Origin: JAIRNF01 sp031551125
GTDB taxonomy: Bacteria > Bacteroidota > Bacteroidia > Bacteroidales > UBA932
Assembly (NCBI GenBank): GCA_031551125.1
Contig: JAVBOB010000010.1
Span: forward strand, 58,127 to 122,126
Length of the DNA stretch: 64,000 nucleotides
Direction: 5' to 3'
How positions within the stretch are numbered: the first letter of the stretch is position 1; each line of letters starts with the position of its first letter. A program made the position numbers and the translations under genes. This document shows positions 17,066 through 26,983 of the stretch, piece by piece. The notes under the pieces were generated by a model that saw nothing but the letters and a program-made list of their open reading frames with translations, had not been told where the DNA came from and made no database searches.

Positions 17066-17071
17066 CCTTAT

Positions 17072-17101
17072 TTTGTGAAAGAAAAGAAAATATTACCTTT
17101 G
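17072..17101 (+). promoter_or_regulatory. Promoter of the HU-SPOR gene
   Basis: TTTG at 17072-17075 and TACCTTTG at 17094-17101 with an 18-nt spacer. The predicted leader before ATG 17235 is about 127 nt, long for this window. Confidence 0.65.
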
Positions 17102-17234
17102 TCATAAAAGAACCTTACATATTAGGTTAAACTTTTATATGGAATTGGCTGTTTGGTTATGTAACAACAGCTTATGGGCTTTAAAGAAAAATTGCAAATA
17201 TTAGGGTAACTACATCACTATTAAACTCATACCT

Positions 17235-18245
17235 ATGACCGTTGATAAGTATCTAAAAGGTTTAGCGCTTAACAATCGCCGTGTAATTATTCCCGACTTG
17301 GGTGCATTCTTATCTAAGGAAGGAGATGAAAATGGGAATAATCTCATTTTTTCCTCATTCCTGAAGTACAACGACGGCTTTTTAGAAAGCTACATTGCCG
17401 AAAAGGAGAATATAACCCCGACGGAAAGTTTGGTGCTAATTCAACGCTTTGTTGAAGAGGTGAATAAAGCAATTAAGGCTAAACGGAAGTATGAAGTTGA
17501 AGGCTTTGGTCATTTTTATATGGATGAGCGTGGCGGTGTTGCGTTCAGCACAGAGGAAAGCAAGTCTCAGCCTGTTGCTCCTCCGGTACAGGAGAGTAAA
17601 CCTGTTGAACCCGTAAAACCTGTAGTTGTAACAACGCCTGTTACGGCAAAAGAGCCCGTTACTCAAGCGGAAACAAAGCAGACCCCAACAGCAGGACAAA
17701 CAACAGCAGCAACAACTTCTTCGCATACTTCATATTCTAGTAGGAATGTTGAGGTAAAGAAAGAAACGGTGATAGAAAAGAAAAATAATAACGGTCTGTT
17801 ATTGACAATAGTAATACTCCTCCTACTAATAGTTTTACTACTATGCTCATATTTTATATGTGACGGTGTTAGGAAAAAGGTTGATAGCTTCTTTGGGTAC
17901 AACCCTTGTCCTCCGACGTTAGTTACACCTCCGGTTCAACCGGCAGTGCAACCTGTAGATACGGTAGCTAAGACTCCAACAGAAACAACCGCTGCACCAA
18001 CGGTTTCATCAACTACGGCAGGTACGTACTATGTAATAGTAGGAACGTTTATGATAAAGAGTAATGCGGATAAAATGTATCAGCAATGCGTAACAGATGG
18101 GTATAAGCCCGAAATGTTACCAATGATGGGTGAGTTCTATCCCGTAGCCGTTACTAAGACAACGGATAAAAATGAGGCCGTTAAAATTATGTGGCAAATG
18201 AAAGACAAGTATGGCGACGCTTGGGTTTACAAAGCAAGGCGATAA
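17235..18245 (+). CDS. HU-like/SPOR membrane protein
   Basis: A 336-residue bitopic inner-membrane protein. Residues about 1-105 match the bacterial HU-CCDC81 fold (KYLKGLALNNRRVIIPDLGAF..YEVEGFGHFYMDERG), related to HU/IHF but not proven to bind DNA. A Pro/Thr/Val-rich linker (about 110-180) leads to one membrane helix (LLLTIVILLLLIVLLLCSYF, about 187-207). A second linker leads to a C-terminal SPOR domain (about 264-336, TYYVIVGTFMIKSNADKMYQQ), which binds denuded septal peptidoglycan. This architecture is typical of Bacteroidota and suggests a link between cytoplasm and septal wall. Its last 35 nt overlap the next gene. Confidence 0.88.
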   Translation: MTVDKYLKGLALNNRRVIIPDLGAFLSKEGDENGNNLIFSSFLKYNDGFLESYIAEKENITPTESLVLIQRFVEEVNKAIKAKRKYEVEGFGHFYMDERGGVAFSTEESKSQPVAPPVQESKPVEPVKPVVVTTPVTAKEPVTQAETKQTPTAGQTTAATTSSHTSYSSRNVEVKKETVIEKKNNNGLLLTIVILLLLIVLLLCSYFICDGVRKKVDSFFGYNPCPPTLVTPPVQPAVQPVDTVAKTPTETTAAPTVSSTTAGTYYVIVGTFMIKSNADKMYQQCVTDGYKPEMLPMMGEFYPVAVTKTTDKNEAVKIMWQMKDKYGDAWVYKARR

Positions 18246-18966
18246 GCAGAGCGATAGTCAACGTATAGTACAATACGACGAATTAGGAACCCTTTTGTTC
18301 AAAAAGAGCAAAAGGGTTCGTCGGTTAAGTATAGTAGTGAAAGCTGACGCTACTGTTGTAATAAATATGCCCTACTATGTGAGCTATAGTGAGGCGGAAA
18401 CCTTCGTTCTCGAAAAGGCTGCTTGGATAAAACGAACAAGGGTGAGTGTCGCAAAAAAGCAAACAGCTTTCGATAGCTATACCGAGTTTACGACCCGTTT
18501 TCGTAAGCTACGGCTTATACCCGAAGAGCGTACCAATGTTCATCTAAAGGTGGACGACGAGTTTATGAACGTTCACTATCCCAAGAACGTTAGTCTTAAC
18601 CATCCGGCCGTGCAAGAGATTATTCGCAGCTGCGTAGAGCATACATGGAAGATTGAGGCGCATGAACTACTCCCCAATAGGGTAAAAGAGCTAGCCCGGC
18701 AGTATGGCTTTCGTTACAAGAAGCTGAACATTAAAGCTAACCGCTCTTGCTGGGGTAGCTGCACTTACGATAATATAATAAATCTGAGCTTACACCTTAT
18801 GCGTATGCCCGATGAGCTGGTGGACTACGTGATACTCCATGAACTTTGCCATACGGTGCATAAAAATCATGGTGATGGGTTTTGGCATTTGCTGGATTCG
18901 GTTACAGGAGGGAAAGCAAAGGCGCTGTCTAAGCGTACGCAACAGTATAATCCACGCATAATATAG
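18211..18966 (+). CDS. YgjP-like zinc metallopeptidase (DUF45)
   Basis: A 251-residue protein of the YgjP/M48-like DUF45 family. The metal site is HELCHTVHKNHGDGFW near residue 209, with a third ligand likely in NHGDGFW. The family signature SCWGSCTYDNIINLSLHL lies just before it. The N-terminal half is beta-rich (VRRLSIVVKADATVVINMPYYVS). The first ATG overlaps the HU-SPOR gene by 35 nt in another frame, suggesting translational coupling; the first 25 or so residues are not conserved-looking and a later start is possible. Substrate unknown. Confidence 0.88.
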   Translation: MATLGFTKQGDKQSDSQRIVQYDELGTLLFKKSKRVRRLSIVVKADATVVINMPYYVSYSEAETFVLEKAAWIKRTRVSVAKKQTAFDSYTEFTTRFRKLRLIPEERTNVHLKVDDEFMNVHYPKNVSLNHPAVQEIIRSCVEHTWKIEAHELLPNRVKELARQYGFRYKKLNIKANRSCWGSCTYDNIINLSLHLMRMPDELVDYVILHELCHTVHKNHGDGFWHLLDSVTGGKAKALSKRTQQYNPRII

Positions 18967-19119
18967 CTTGGCATCCTAGTACTAAAAGGATGACTACAAA
19001 GCTAAGTGTAAGGGTATTGTTAAATACGGACGATTCATGTTTAGTAGCTAACTTCTATTTGTCTTTTTGCTATCTTCGGCATCAAATATCCTAATAACTT
19101 CCCATTAACCGACATTGAT

Positions 19120-22100
19120 ATGAAAAAAACAGCCTTCCTACTTTCATTATTGCTCGCTATTGTTGGAGCAAAAGCTCAGCAATCGTCGCCACTTTACTTT
19201 GCTTCTTACCCTACCTTAAGCCCCGATGCTAAGACGCTTTACTTTTGCTACGAGGGCGATATTTGGAGAGTTCCGGCAACGGGAGGAAACGCTTTACGGG
19301 TAACGGCAATGACGGGCTACGAAACTCGTCCGCATGTATCGCCTGACGGGAAATGGCTGGCTTTTTCATCCAATGAGCAGGGGAATGATAATGTATATGT
19401 GGTATCTGTGGATGGCGGTACTATTCGCCAGCTAACCTATCAGGATATTTTTGACAGGGTTGCTTCATGGTCGGCTGATAGCAAGTATATATACTTTGAA
19501 TCGAACCGTTACAACACCATCAGCACCTACAAAGTAAGTATTGATGGCGGTACACCTGTAAGACTTTTTGGCGATTACTACAACACCATAGCCAACTTGG
19601 TGGAGAATCCGGCGAACGGGTGCTTCTACTTCAACGAGTCAACCGAGAGTTACGCGTACCCTACGCGCAAAATGTACAAGGGCGATCATAACCCGAATAT
19701 CAAAAGCTGGGACCCCAAGAAAAAGAAATACACGGAGCTTACCACATACATAGGCAAAGATATTTGGCCTAGCGTAGATAAAAACGGGACGCTTTACTGG
19801 GCTTGCGACTCGATAAACAATGTATATAATATTGCAACACTTAAGAATGGTAAAGTTCAAATGCTTACCAGCTTTACCAATGCCATTCTTTACCCGCAGG
19901 TAAGCTACAATGGTGAGAAGGTTGTGTATTTGAAAGACTATCGTATAGAGCTGTACGATGTGGTTACCGGAAAATCTACCAGTCCCACTATAACGCTGGC
20001 AACCAATAGCGAAACAGCCATAGAGCAGCAGTATAGCACAGGTGGAAATATTTCTACTGTTGCTGTTTCTCCTGATGGGTTAAAGCTGGCATTCGTATCA
20101 CGTGGCAGGCTATTTGTAAGTGATGCTAAAGGGAAGTTTGCGCAAGAAATGCCAACTGATGCTAAAGAGCGTGTGGTGGAAGTGGTATGGGACAAATCCA
20201 GCAAGCAGCTATACTATACCCGTAGCCGTATGGGGTGGTACAACCTGTACAAAATAGCGGCAGATGCTAATGCAAAAGAACAGGCAGTATATACGCCCGA
20301 TTCCTATGTTCAGAGCCTGACTTTAAGTAATGACCGTTCTAAAGCTGCTTTCTTCACCGGAAGTACGAAGCTGGAGCTGTTAGAAACCGCATCCGGAAAT
20401 GTTAGCACGTTGGCAACAGTAAACGAGTGGGCATTCCGTACTCCGGCTATCAGCTTTTCTCAAAACGATGAGTGGATAACGTTCACAGCCATGAATCTGT
20501 TTGAGCAAGATATATATGTATGCAAGTTAAGCGCTAAGCAGCTTATAAACCTTACCAACAGCGCATCATTGGAAGCTTCGCCTGTATGGTCGGCTAACGG
20601 AAAATATATTTACTTTACCGCTAATCCGCTATCGGCTTCTTTCCCTCGCGGGGGTAGCGGCGCTCAGCTATACCGTATGGCCTTAGACCGTTACGATACT
20701 CCATTTGAAACGGATAAGTTTAAGGAGCTGTTTAAGGATACTCCATCTAAAAAAGATACAACCGCCAAGTCTGCACAAAACGCTAAGGACAGTACAGCCG
20801 CGAAAAAATCTATTACCATTAATACCGATAAGATTTATCGTCGTTGGGAACGGCTTATGACCAGAGGAATGCAGGCTAACCCTATGTTTGTTGTTCAAGG
20901 TGGGAAAACCTACCTGCTATATCACTCTACGCATGATGGAGCGCGGAAGCTGTACAAGCAGGAAATTGTTGATTTTGATCAAAAGCCTGCCGAAGAAATT
21001 AAAGGGGGAGGCTCGCTTAGCGATTTCAGCCACAACGGTAAGGATTTGTTTGCTGTTGGTGGTGGAAAAATCTATAAGGTAGATGTTGCATCGGGTACTA
21101 CTACCGATTTAAATGTAAGCAGTAATTTCAGTAAGCGTAACGTTGACGAGTTCCAGCAAATGTTTTACGAGGTATGGGCTCAGCTGTCTGAAAACTTCTA
21201 CGACCCTAAATTTCATGGTATAGATTGGGCTACCAAGCAGAAATACTACGCTTCGTTCCTGCCGCACATTAAGAGTCGCTCTGATTTGCGAATGCTGGTT
21301 AACGACTTGCTGGGAGAGCTTAACTCATCACACCTTGGTTTTGTTTCTATGGGCAAAGAAGAGCGTACAGCCACTACTCTGCAAACTACTGAAACGGGTA
21401 TTGTGTTTGATAATGAGCAACCTTACATAGTGAGTGAAATTTTGGACGGTACTCCTGCTGATAGGAGGGATATTGATATTCGTAAGGGAGACCGCTTAAC
21501 GGCAGTGAACGGAACACCTGTAGATGAAAAAGAATGCCGTGAAAAGTATTTTACATCAGCCTATAGCCGGCCGGAAGTAACCATAACATTTACCAGAGAC
21601 GGTAAGCCGTTTACTTGCACGCTACATACATTTAAAGCGCCGGAGTTGCGGAATGCGTTTTACAGCCAATGGGAGGAGCAACGCCGTGCAATTGTTGATA
21701 ACAAAGGAAAGGGGCGGATTGCATACATTCACATGCCCGATATGGGAGATGTTTCACTCAGCAAGTTCCTTACGGAAATGAATCGTGATGCCGTGCATAA
21801 GGATGCGCTTATTCTGGACTTACGCTTCAACAATGGGGGAAATGTGCACAACGAAGTATTGGAGTTCTTAATGCAAAAACGCTACTTTACGTGGAGCTAC
21901 CGTGACCAACCGCAGAGCGCGCACCCTAACGTTACACCTGCCGATAAGCCGATAGTAGTGCTGGTTAACGAACGCAGCTTAAGCGATGCCGAAGTTACCT
22001 CTAACGGTATTAAGAGTTTGGGTATTGCTAAGCTGATAGGTACGGAAACTTACCGTTGGATTATATTTACATCGGGCGTAAGCTTGGTTGATGGTTCTTT

Positions 22101-22266
22101 CTGCCGCATTCCCGCTTGGGGTTGCTATAACCTGAAGGGTGAAGATATGGAGAGGGTTGGTGTTACTCCTGACATCTACGTTAAGAATACGTTTGAAGAC
22201 CGATTACTTGGCCGAGACCCTCAGCTGGAGCGAGGTATAGAAGAAATACTTAAGGAGTTGAAGTAG
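19120..22266 (+). CDS. Tricorn-type S41 protease
   Basis: Large exported protease of 1048 residues with signal peptide MKKTAFLLSLLLAIVGAKAQ. Residues about 25-550 form beta-propeller repeats (LSPDAKTLYFCYEGDIWRV, VSPDGKWLAFSS, WSADSKYIYFES) like the TolB/tricorn gating domains. A charged linker (about 545-570) is followed by a C1-like domain, a PDZ domain (about 765-835) and the S41 peptidase core (ALILDLRFNNGGNVHNEVLEFL; VVLVNERSLSDAEVTSNGIKS holding the probable nucleophile Ser before Asp). The tricorn core digests peptides; in Bacteroidota such proteins are periplasmic. The next gene follows by 38 nt. Confidence 0.92.
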   Translation: MKKTAFLLSLLLAIVGAKAQQSSPLYFASYPTLSPDAKTLYFCYEGDIWRVPATGGNALRVTAMTGYETRPHVSPDGKWLAFSSNEQGNDNVYVVSVDGGTIRQLTYQDIFDRVASWSADSKYIYFESNRYNTISTYKVSIDGGTPVRLFGDYYNTIANLVENPANGCFYFNESTESYAYPTRKMYKGDHNPNIKSWDPKKKKYTELTTYIGKDIWPSVDKNGTLYWACDSINNVYNIATLKNGKVQMLTSFTNAILYPQVSYNGEKVVYLKDYRIELYDVVTGKSTSPTITLATNSETAIEQQYSTGGNISTVAVSPDGLKLAFVSRGRLFVSDAKGKFAQEMPTDAKERVVEVVWDKSSKQLYYTRSRMGWYNLYKIAADANAKEQAVYTPDSYVQSLTLSNDRSKAAFFTGSTKLELLETASGNVSTLATVNEWAFRTPAISFSQNDEWITFTAMNLFEQDIYVCKLSAKQLINLTNSASLEASPVWSANGKYIYFTANPLSASFPRGGSGAQLYRMALDRYDTPFETDKFKELFKDTPSKKDTTAKSAQNAKDSTAAKKSITINTDKIYRRWERLMTRGMQANPMFVVQGGKTYLLYHSTHDGARKLYKQEIVDFDQKPAEEIKGGGSLSDFSHNGKDLFAVGGGKIYKVDVASGTTTDLNVSSNFSKRNVDEFQQMFYEVWAQLSENFYDPKFHGIDWATKQKYYASFLPHIKSRSDLRMLVNDLLGELNSSHLGFVSMGKEERTATTLQTTETGIVFDNEQPYIVSEILDGTPADRRDIDIRKGDRLTAVNGTPVDEKECREKYFTSAYSRPEVTITFTRDGKPFTCTLHTFKAPELRNAFYSQWEEQRRAIVDNKGKGRIAYIHMPDMGDVSLSKFLTEMNRDAVHKDALILDLRFNNGGNVHNEVLEFLMQKRYFTWSYRDQPQSAHPNVTPADKPIVVLVNERSLSDAEVTSNGIKSLGIAKLIGTETYRWIIFTSGVSLVDGSFCRIPAWGCYNLKGEDMERVGVTPDIYVKNTFEDRLLGRDPQLERGIEEILKELK

Positions 22267-22304
22267 CAATAAACACTATTCCGAACGTGGAAGAAGGAAA
22301 GTAT

Positions 22305-22841
22305 ATGGCTATCTATGCTATTCGCCCGAAAGAATATCCTCGGCAGGATGCCGTACCTGATGATGACAAGCGGTTGGAGTTTTGGGCTTGGAACGTAATA
22401 GCCGATAGGGATTTGACGATTAATCCCCGTTATCACCGTTTGGAGCTATATGGAACGAACGTATTTAAAGTTGAGGGTGGCTACAATGGTATGATGGTTT
22501 ACATTCGGCCAATGAGTGTGAGTAAGATGCTTACCTACTCAAAAGATATTGTTTTGGACAAAACAAAAGCGGAGAAGGTTACTAACATATCTGTAAAGCC
22601 GGAACACTTTGAGGTAAAGGTTTTTATTGATGAAAAACCGGCAAAAATAAATTCAATACAACCTGTTGAAGAGTTTGGTGGAGAAGGAAAGACAACGATA
22701 ACGGGCTACATTATTCAGGTGGATTCTCCCAAAGAAAAAACCGACAAGCCCTATTATATTTTCCGCATTGAAGCTACCAATACAGAGCTCAATGAAAAAG
22801 GGGAGAACGTGTATTTCTATGAGATAAAGAACTATAAGTAG
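22305..22841 (+). CDS. Protein of unknown function
   Basis: A 178-residue soluble protein, no signal peptide, mixed alpha/beta by eye (YAIRPKEYPRQDA..LEFWAWNVIADRDLTINPRYHRLELYG). I do not recognise the family. ATG 22305 is preferred over an in-frame GTG at 22287 because AAGGAAAG sits a few bases before it. It is close behind the tricorn protease gene on the same strand and probably co-transcribed, but nothing ties their functions together. Confidence 0.7.
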   Translation: MAIYAIRPKEYPRQDAVPDDDKRLEFWAWNVIADRDLTINPRYHRLELYGTNVFKVEGGYNGMMVYIRPMSVSKMLTYSKDIVLDKTKAEKVTNISVKPEHFEVKVFIDEKPAKINSIQPVEEFGGEGKTTITGYIIQVDSPKEKTDKPYYIFRIEATNTELNEKGENVYFYEIKNYK

Positions 22842-22874
22842 CCCAAGCTACTGACGTATTGCTTCTAAGGTATT

Positions 22875-23750
22875 TTAATTTATGGTTCTTTGTTTAGTTA
22901 CACTAAGCGTTTGCAGTAATACGGAAAGTATAATTAATCCAAGCCCTATGTAAAACGACGGGCTTAGCTCGTTAGCCTCACTGAAAAGCACCATTGCCAA
23001 AATAATGCTGTAAATAGGCTCCAGATTGTAGCTGAGGTTTACGGTAAATGCCGATATATGTTTTAGAGCCTGTATTTGGAACCGATACATGAGTATGGTG
23101 CAGAATATACATAACAAGGCTAGGTAGAAAATATCTGATGTTGTGGGAGCTATGTGGCTGGCCGGAACGTAGTAAAGGTACAAGGGTAGGGTTAGAGTTA
23201 GAAATCCAAGTCCTCCCAACATTTCCCAGAACAACATGGTGGAGGGCGAATGTTTTACAACCACTCGCTTGTTGGCTATGGTAAAGAGCGCCGCCAACGC
23301 CGCCGAAACAATCCCCATGATAATTCCGGTATGGTAACGTGTATCAAAATGGAAAATAAGCAGAATGCCAAAAACAGCAAGTAAGCTAAAACAAAGCTCT
23401 TTTACGGAGACTTTTCGTCTGTATATCAATGGCTCAAAAATGGCTGTAAAGAAACCCACCGTTGAAAAGCATACTACTCCGATAGAAACGTTTGAGGCCT
23501 TGATACTTCCGTAGAAAAACACCCAGTGCATCCCCAGTAGTATTCCAACCCCGCCTATTTGGAGTATTTCTTTGATAGTTAGTTTTATAGGACGTTTAGC
23601 AATGAGTAGAATTAGCAAAATAAGAACAGCCGTAAGCAGCATACGGTACCAAACCAGCAAACCCTCGTTCAAAACAATCAGCTTGCCGAGTATGCCCGTA
23701 AATCCGGCCAACAGAATAGACAAGTGGAGTTGGATAAATGCCTGTTTCAC
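22875..23750 (-). CDS. DMT/EamA family transporter
   Basis: Inner-membrane protein of 291 residues with about ten predicted helices in two EamA halves (LAGFTGILGKLIVLNEGLLVWYRMLLT; GIIMGIVSAALAALFTIANKRVV). Members of the drug/metabolite superfamily export amino acids, nucleosides or other metabolites; the substrate cannot be read from sequence. It lies downstream of pepD on the same strand with a hairpin between them. Confidence 0.88.
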   Translation of the reverse strand: MKQAFIQLHLSILLAGFTGILGKLIVLNEGLLVWYRMLLTAVLILLILLIAKRPIKLTIKEILQIGGVGILLGMHWVFFYGSIKASNVSIGVVCFSTVGFFTAIFEPLIYRRKVSVKELCFSLLAVFGILLIFHFDTRYHTGIIMGIVSAALAALFTIANKRVVVKHSPSTMLFWEMLGGLGFLTLTLPLYLYYVPASHIAPTTSDIFYLALLCIFCTILMYRFQIQALKHISAFTVNLSYNLEPIYSIILAMVLFSEANELSPSFYIGLGLIILSVLLQTLSVTKQRTIN

Positions 23751-23779
23751 TTATGCGCCTGTTTTATCCATAAATAATT

Positions 23780-23809
23780 AAGGGTGAGTTTATTATTGGC
23801 CTCACCCTT
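23780..23809 (-). terminator. Hairpin between pepD and the EamA gene
   Basis: AAGGGTGAG and CTCACCCTT pair with a 12-nt loop. On the minus strand AATTATTT follows, a weak T tract, so partial termination after pepD is plausible. Confidence 0.55.
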
Positions 23810-23891
23810 GTTTTGTATCATTAATGTTACTTTAAAAAACAAATTTGTTACTTGTTTAAGCTGCACTGTTAAATTTCTAGTGTTAAGCTGT

Positions 23892-25349
23892 TTACTTGTT
23901 TGGCGCATTTTCCAGTAGCTTACACAGGAAAAGCCAAAACTTTTGAGTTGAAGCAATATCCAAACGCTCATCAGGAGAGTGCACACCACGAAGGGTAGGG
24001 CCGAATGAGATCATATCCAGTCCGGGATACTTTTCGCAGAACAGCCCACATTCTAATCCGGCATGAATAGCTTTTACCGCCGGTTTAACATTAAATGTTT
24101 GTTCATAAACCTTCGTAGCAACATTTAATATTTCGGAGTCCATATTTGGAGTCCAACCCGGATAGCCATCCCCGTTTTTTACATTAGCATTAGCTAATCT
24201 GAATGTTGCAGTTACCATGTTTACGGCATCACGTTTTGCCGTATCTATAGAGCTTCGCTGGCTGGTACTTATAAAAATCTGGTCGCCATGCACAAACTTT
24301 ACTGAGGCAAGGTTGGTTGATGTTTCAACCAAGCCGGGAATATCAGGGCTCATTGCCAGCACACCATGCGGACAAGCGTATAGGGAGTTTAGCAAATCGA
24401 ACTGGCTGGTTTCGTCAATAACATAATCCGGCAGCTCATAATCTTCAATAACCAATGCTAACGATGGTTCGGTAGCCTTTAGCTCATTGCACATTATGTT
24501 TTCGTAGGATTTGAAATCGGCAACCAAATCGGCTTTATCTTCTTTGTGAACAGTAAATACAGCAAGCGCTTCACGTGCAATAGCGTTTCGCAGGTTACCT
24601 CCGTTAAACTCGGTCAAGCGGAGGTCGTACTTTGTGTTGGCTCTCCACAGAAAACGGTTAAGTATTTTATTGGCATTACCCAAGCCTTTGTTGATATCAT
24701 CACCCGAGTGTCCGCCTTTTAATCCCTTCACCGTTGCCTTTAGTGCAACGTAATCGGTTGGTACGGCTTCCTTTTTGTAGTGAAATATGGCGGTAGTATC
24801 AATACCCCCGGCACAACCTATAAATATTTCACCCTCATCCTCCGAGTCGAGGTTAAGCAAAATGGTTCCGGAAAAGAACCCGGGTTTCAGCTCGGCTGCT
24901 CCGGTAAGCCCTGTCTCTTCATCAATCGTAAAAAGACATTCAACGACACCATGCTTAATATCTTTAGCGGTAAGTACGGCCATTGCCGCTGCCATACCTA
25001 TACCGCAATCAGCACCAAGCGTTGTTCCCTTTGCTTTTATCCAGTTGCCATCAATGTAGGCTTGTATAGGGTCATTTTCAAAGTCGAACGTTACATCGCT
25101 GTTCTTTTCACATACCATATCAACGTGGCTTTGAAGCACTATCGTTTTACGGTTTTCCATTCCGGCAGTGGCAGGCTTGGAGATAAGTACATTGCCCACC
25201 TCGTCCTTTATCGCCTTTAAGCCATGTTTTTCCGCAAAATCCATAAGGTAGGCAATGATTTTACCTTCTTTTTTAGAAGGCCTGGGGACTTTACATATTT
25301 CCTCAAAGTGAGAAAATACTTCAACCGGTTGAAGTTCGCGTATATTCAT
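23892..25349 (-). CDS. pepD: Aminoacyl-histidine dipeptidase (M20C)
   Basis: Zinc dipeptidase releasing amino acids from Xaa-His (carnosine-type) dipeptides in the cytosol. The 485-residue length and motifs fit: VLQSHVDMVCEK near 72 (metal His and catalytic Asp), GTTLGADCGIGMAAAMAV near 113 (bridging Asp), TIDEETGLTGA near 144 (catalytic and metal Glu), LLNLDSEDEGE (metal Asp), GGHSGDDI in the lid domain, and HAGLECGLF near the C-terminus (metal His). A TACATTTG box lies about 20 nt upstream. Confidence 0.96.
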   Translation of the reverse strand: MNIRELQPVEVFSHFEEICKVPRPSKKEGKIIAYLMDFAEKHGLKAIKDEVGNVLISKPATAGMENRKTIVLQSHVDMVCEKNSDVTFDFENDPIQAYIDGNWIKAKGTTLGADCGIGMAAAMAVLTAKDIKHGVVECLFTIDEETGLTGAAELKPGFFSGTILLNLDSEDEGEIFIGCAGGIDTTAIFHYKKEAVPTDYVALKATVKGLKGGHSGDDINKGLGNANKILNRFLWRANTKYDLRLTEFNGGNLRNAIAREALAVFTVHKEDKADLVADFKSYENIMCNELKATEPSLALVIEDYELPDYVIDETSQFDLLNSLYACPHGVLAMSPDIPGLVETSTNLASVKFVHGDQIFISTSQRSSIDTAKRDAVNMVTATFRLANANVKNGDGYPGWTPNMDSEILNVATKVYEQTFNVKPAVKAIHAGLECGLFCEKYPGLDMISFGPTLRGVHSPDERLDIASTQKFWLFLCKLLENAPNK

Positions 25350-25368
25350 GGTTCTTGAGTTTAAAAAA

Positions 25369-25376
25369 CAAATGTA
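25369..25376 (-). promoter_or_regulatory. -7 box of pepD
   Basis: The complement reads TACATTTG, matching TAnnTTTG, 19 nt before the ATG at 25349. No -33 partner was found. The remaining part of the 387-nt gap up to 25736 is AT-rich and holds nothing else I can support. Confidence 0.5.
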
Positions 25377-25736
25377 GCGATTAGCCTATAACAAGAGAAA
25401 GAAGCAGAGTCTGTTTAATAACAGCCTACTGCTATTCATTGCTTTTATCTATATAAGTTTGCTATCAAAACATGTTTTACTATCAATAAGTAAGTCTATG
25501 ACGGCTTATCTTTACTATTTATTTATCGTACTGTATGTATGAAATATTTTAATTAGGTAATTTTATGCTTTGTATGAACAAAAGTTTAATTTTCGGGTTA
25601 GGTATTGACAAAAAGTAAGCATCAATAAATAAGCATACTACATTCTAAAACCTTTTTTGCGGCAGCATTGTTAGGTTTAAAAAAGAATGCCCGACTAAAT
25701 GTTTGAATTAGATTGAATAGTTTGAAAATATCACTA

Positions 25737-26669
25737 ATGAAACGACCGTTCTTATTACTTCTATACATAACGCTTGTAAATATATCTTTAAATGCTCAAC
25801 CGCATTTTGGAAATGAAAGGGGTTCGCTAAGCTATCGGAATCAAGAAATGTTGATTAATCCCGCATACGTTGGCTCGAAAGGACTTTTTAACCACCTTTC
25901 ATTAAATGCGAAAGGGCAATGGTTAGGAGTTGACGATGCACCTCAATCTCAAAATTTGCAATATCAAATAGGGCTTCCTACAATGGGTATGGGAGGTTGG
26001 CTTTACCATGAAAGTTATGGCGTTACTGATAACATTCAGCTGAATGCGGTGTATGCTTACCGCATAAAATTTGAACGTTCCCAGCTGTCTTTGGGTATTC
26101 AGGCGGGAGTACTTACCACAAATGACGCTATGGTTACTCGCATAAATGATGAGAATGACCCTATTTTTGCTGAAAAATCACCACGTTTATGGGGGTTCAA
26201 TGCAGGGTTTGGAGCATACTACTATTCTGACGAATACTATGTGGGCTTCTCTATACCTCAGCTGCTAACAAATGACTGGGATGGCGGTGGTGCGGAACTT
26301 TCCTTAGATAACAGCTTTGTATTTGATCGTTTACAGTACTACATTACAGGCGGATATGTTTTTGATGTAACGCCAAAAATAAATATAATTACTACCGGAC
26401 TTGTTCAGCTTTCGTCAGCCTTATCATTCGGATACGAAGGAATGGTGTACGGTGTATATGACCGAATGTATAGGGTAGGAGTGGGCTTTGCGGCAGAAAA
26501 TGCAATACGGGTTGAAGGCGAGGCATATATTGGAAAACAGGTTAGCTTGGCCTATCGGTACGAACAAAACTTAGGTAGCACCTATAAGTATATGTCAACC
26601 ACTCATTCACTGGTACTGTCTGTTGGCTGGGGAAAAACGTATAATCAAACTCCAATATCGCTGTTCTAA
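25737..26669 (+). CDS. PorP/SprF family type IX secretion membrane protein
   Basis: Outer-membrane protein of 310 residues with signal peptide MKRPFLLLLYITLVNISLNAQ. The mature N-terminus (NQEMLINPAYVGSKGLFNHLSLNAKGQWLGVDDAPQSQ) is the PorP/SprF hallmark, and the rest alternates short strands ending in aromatic residues, as expected of a small beta-barrel. Such proteins serve T9SS cargo with type B C-terminal domains, usually beside the cargo gene; no cargo is adjacent here. ATG 25737 is chosen over an upstream TTG because it begins the signal peptide. The stop codon TAA overlaps the first bases of a repeat element. Confidence 0.92.
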   Translation: MKRPFLLLLYITLVNISLNAQPHFGNERGSLSYRNQEMLINPAYVGSKGLFNHLSLNAKGQWLGVDDAPQSQNLQYQIGLPTMGMGGWLYHESYGVTDNIQLNAVYAYRIKFERSQLSLGIQAGVLTTNDAMVTRINDENDPIFAEKSPRLWGFNAGFGAYYYSDEYYVGFSIPQLLTNDWDGGGAELSLDNSFVFDRLQYYITGGYVFDVTPKINIITTGLVQLSSALSFGYEGMVYGVYDRMYRVGVGFAAENAIRVEGEAYIGKQVSLAYRYEQNLGSTYKYMSTTHSLVLSVGWGKTYNQTPISLF

Positions 26670-26807
26670 ATCATAAGATACTGTCATGTCTGGCAAAGTT
26701 GAAACATCTGCAATAGACCTATTTGGAAAATAGTTACCACATTGCTTAGCGAGCATTTGGACTAAAGCCCTAATATTTGCCCATGCCATACTATTTCTCA
26801 AAAAGGT
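26669..26807 (+). repeat. 140-bp repeat element, copy 1
   Basis: This block (AAATCATAAGATACTGTCAT...) is close to 90 percent identical by eye to the reverse complement of 48650-48786. It includes GTCATGTCTGGCAAAGT, ACCTATTTGGAAAATAGTTA and ATTGCTTAGCGAGCATTTGG. It begins inside the stop codon of the PorP/SprF gene. With the terminator after it, it fills the 314-nt gap. Confidence 0.8.
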
Positions 26808-26824
26808 CTAACGCTATTCTATAG

Positions 26825-26858
26825 CAAAGGCGGAAGGTATAAATACCTTCCGCCTTTG
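26825..26858. terminator. Strong terminator after the PorP/SprF gene
   Basis: CAAAGGCGGAAGGTAT and ATACCTTCCGCCTTTG are perfect complements over 16 bp with a tiny loop, followed by TTTTTT. It would stop rightward transcription from the PorP/SprF gene. Confidence 0.9.
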
Positions 26859-26983
26859 TTTTTTATCTGCTAAACAACCGGTGTATAAGCCTTGGGTTAT
26901 TGGGGGAATATATAATAACTACTAACCAAACAAGCTACTTTATAAAATCCGTTATAACAGCCTATACACCGAATTGCTTAACT

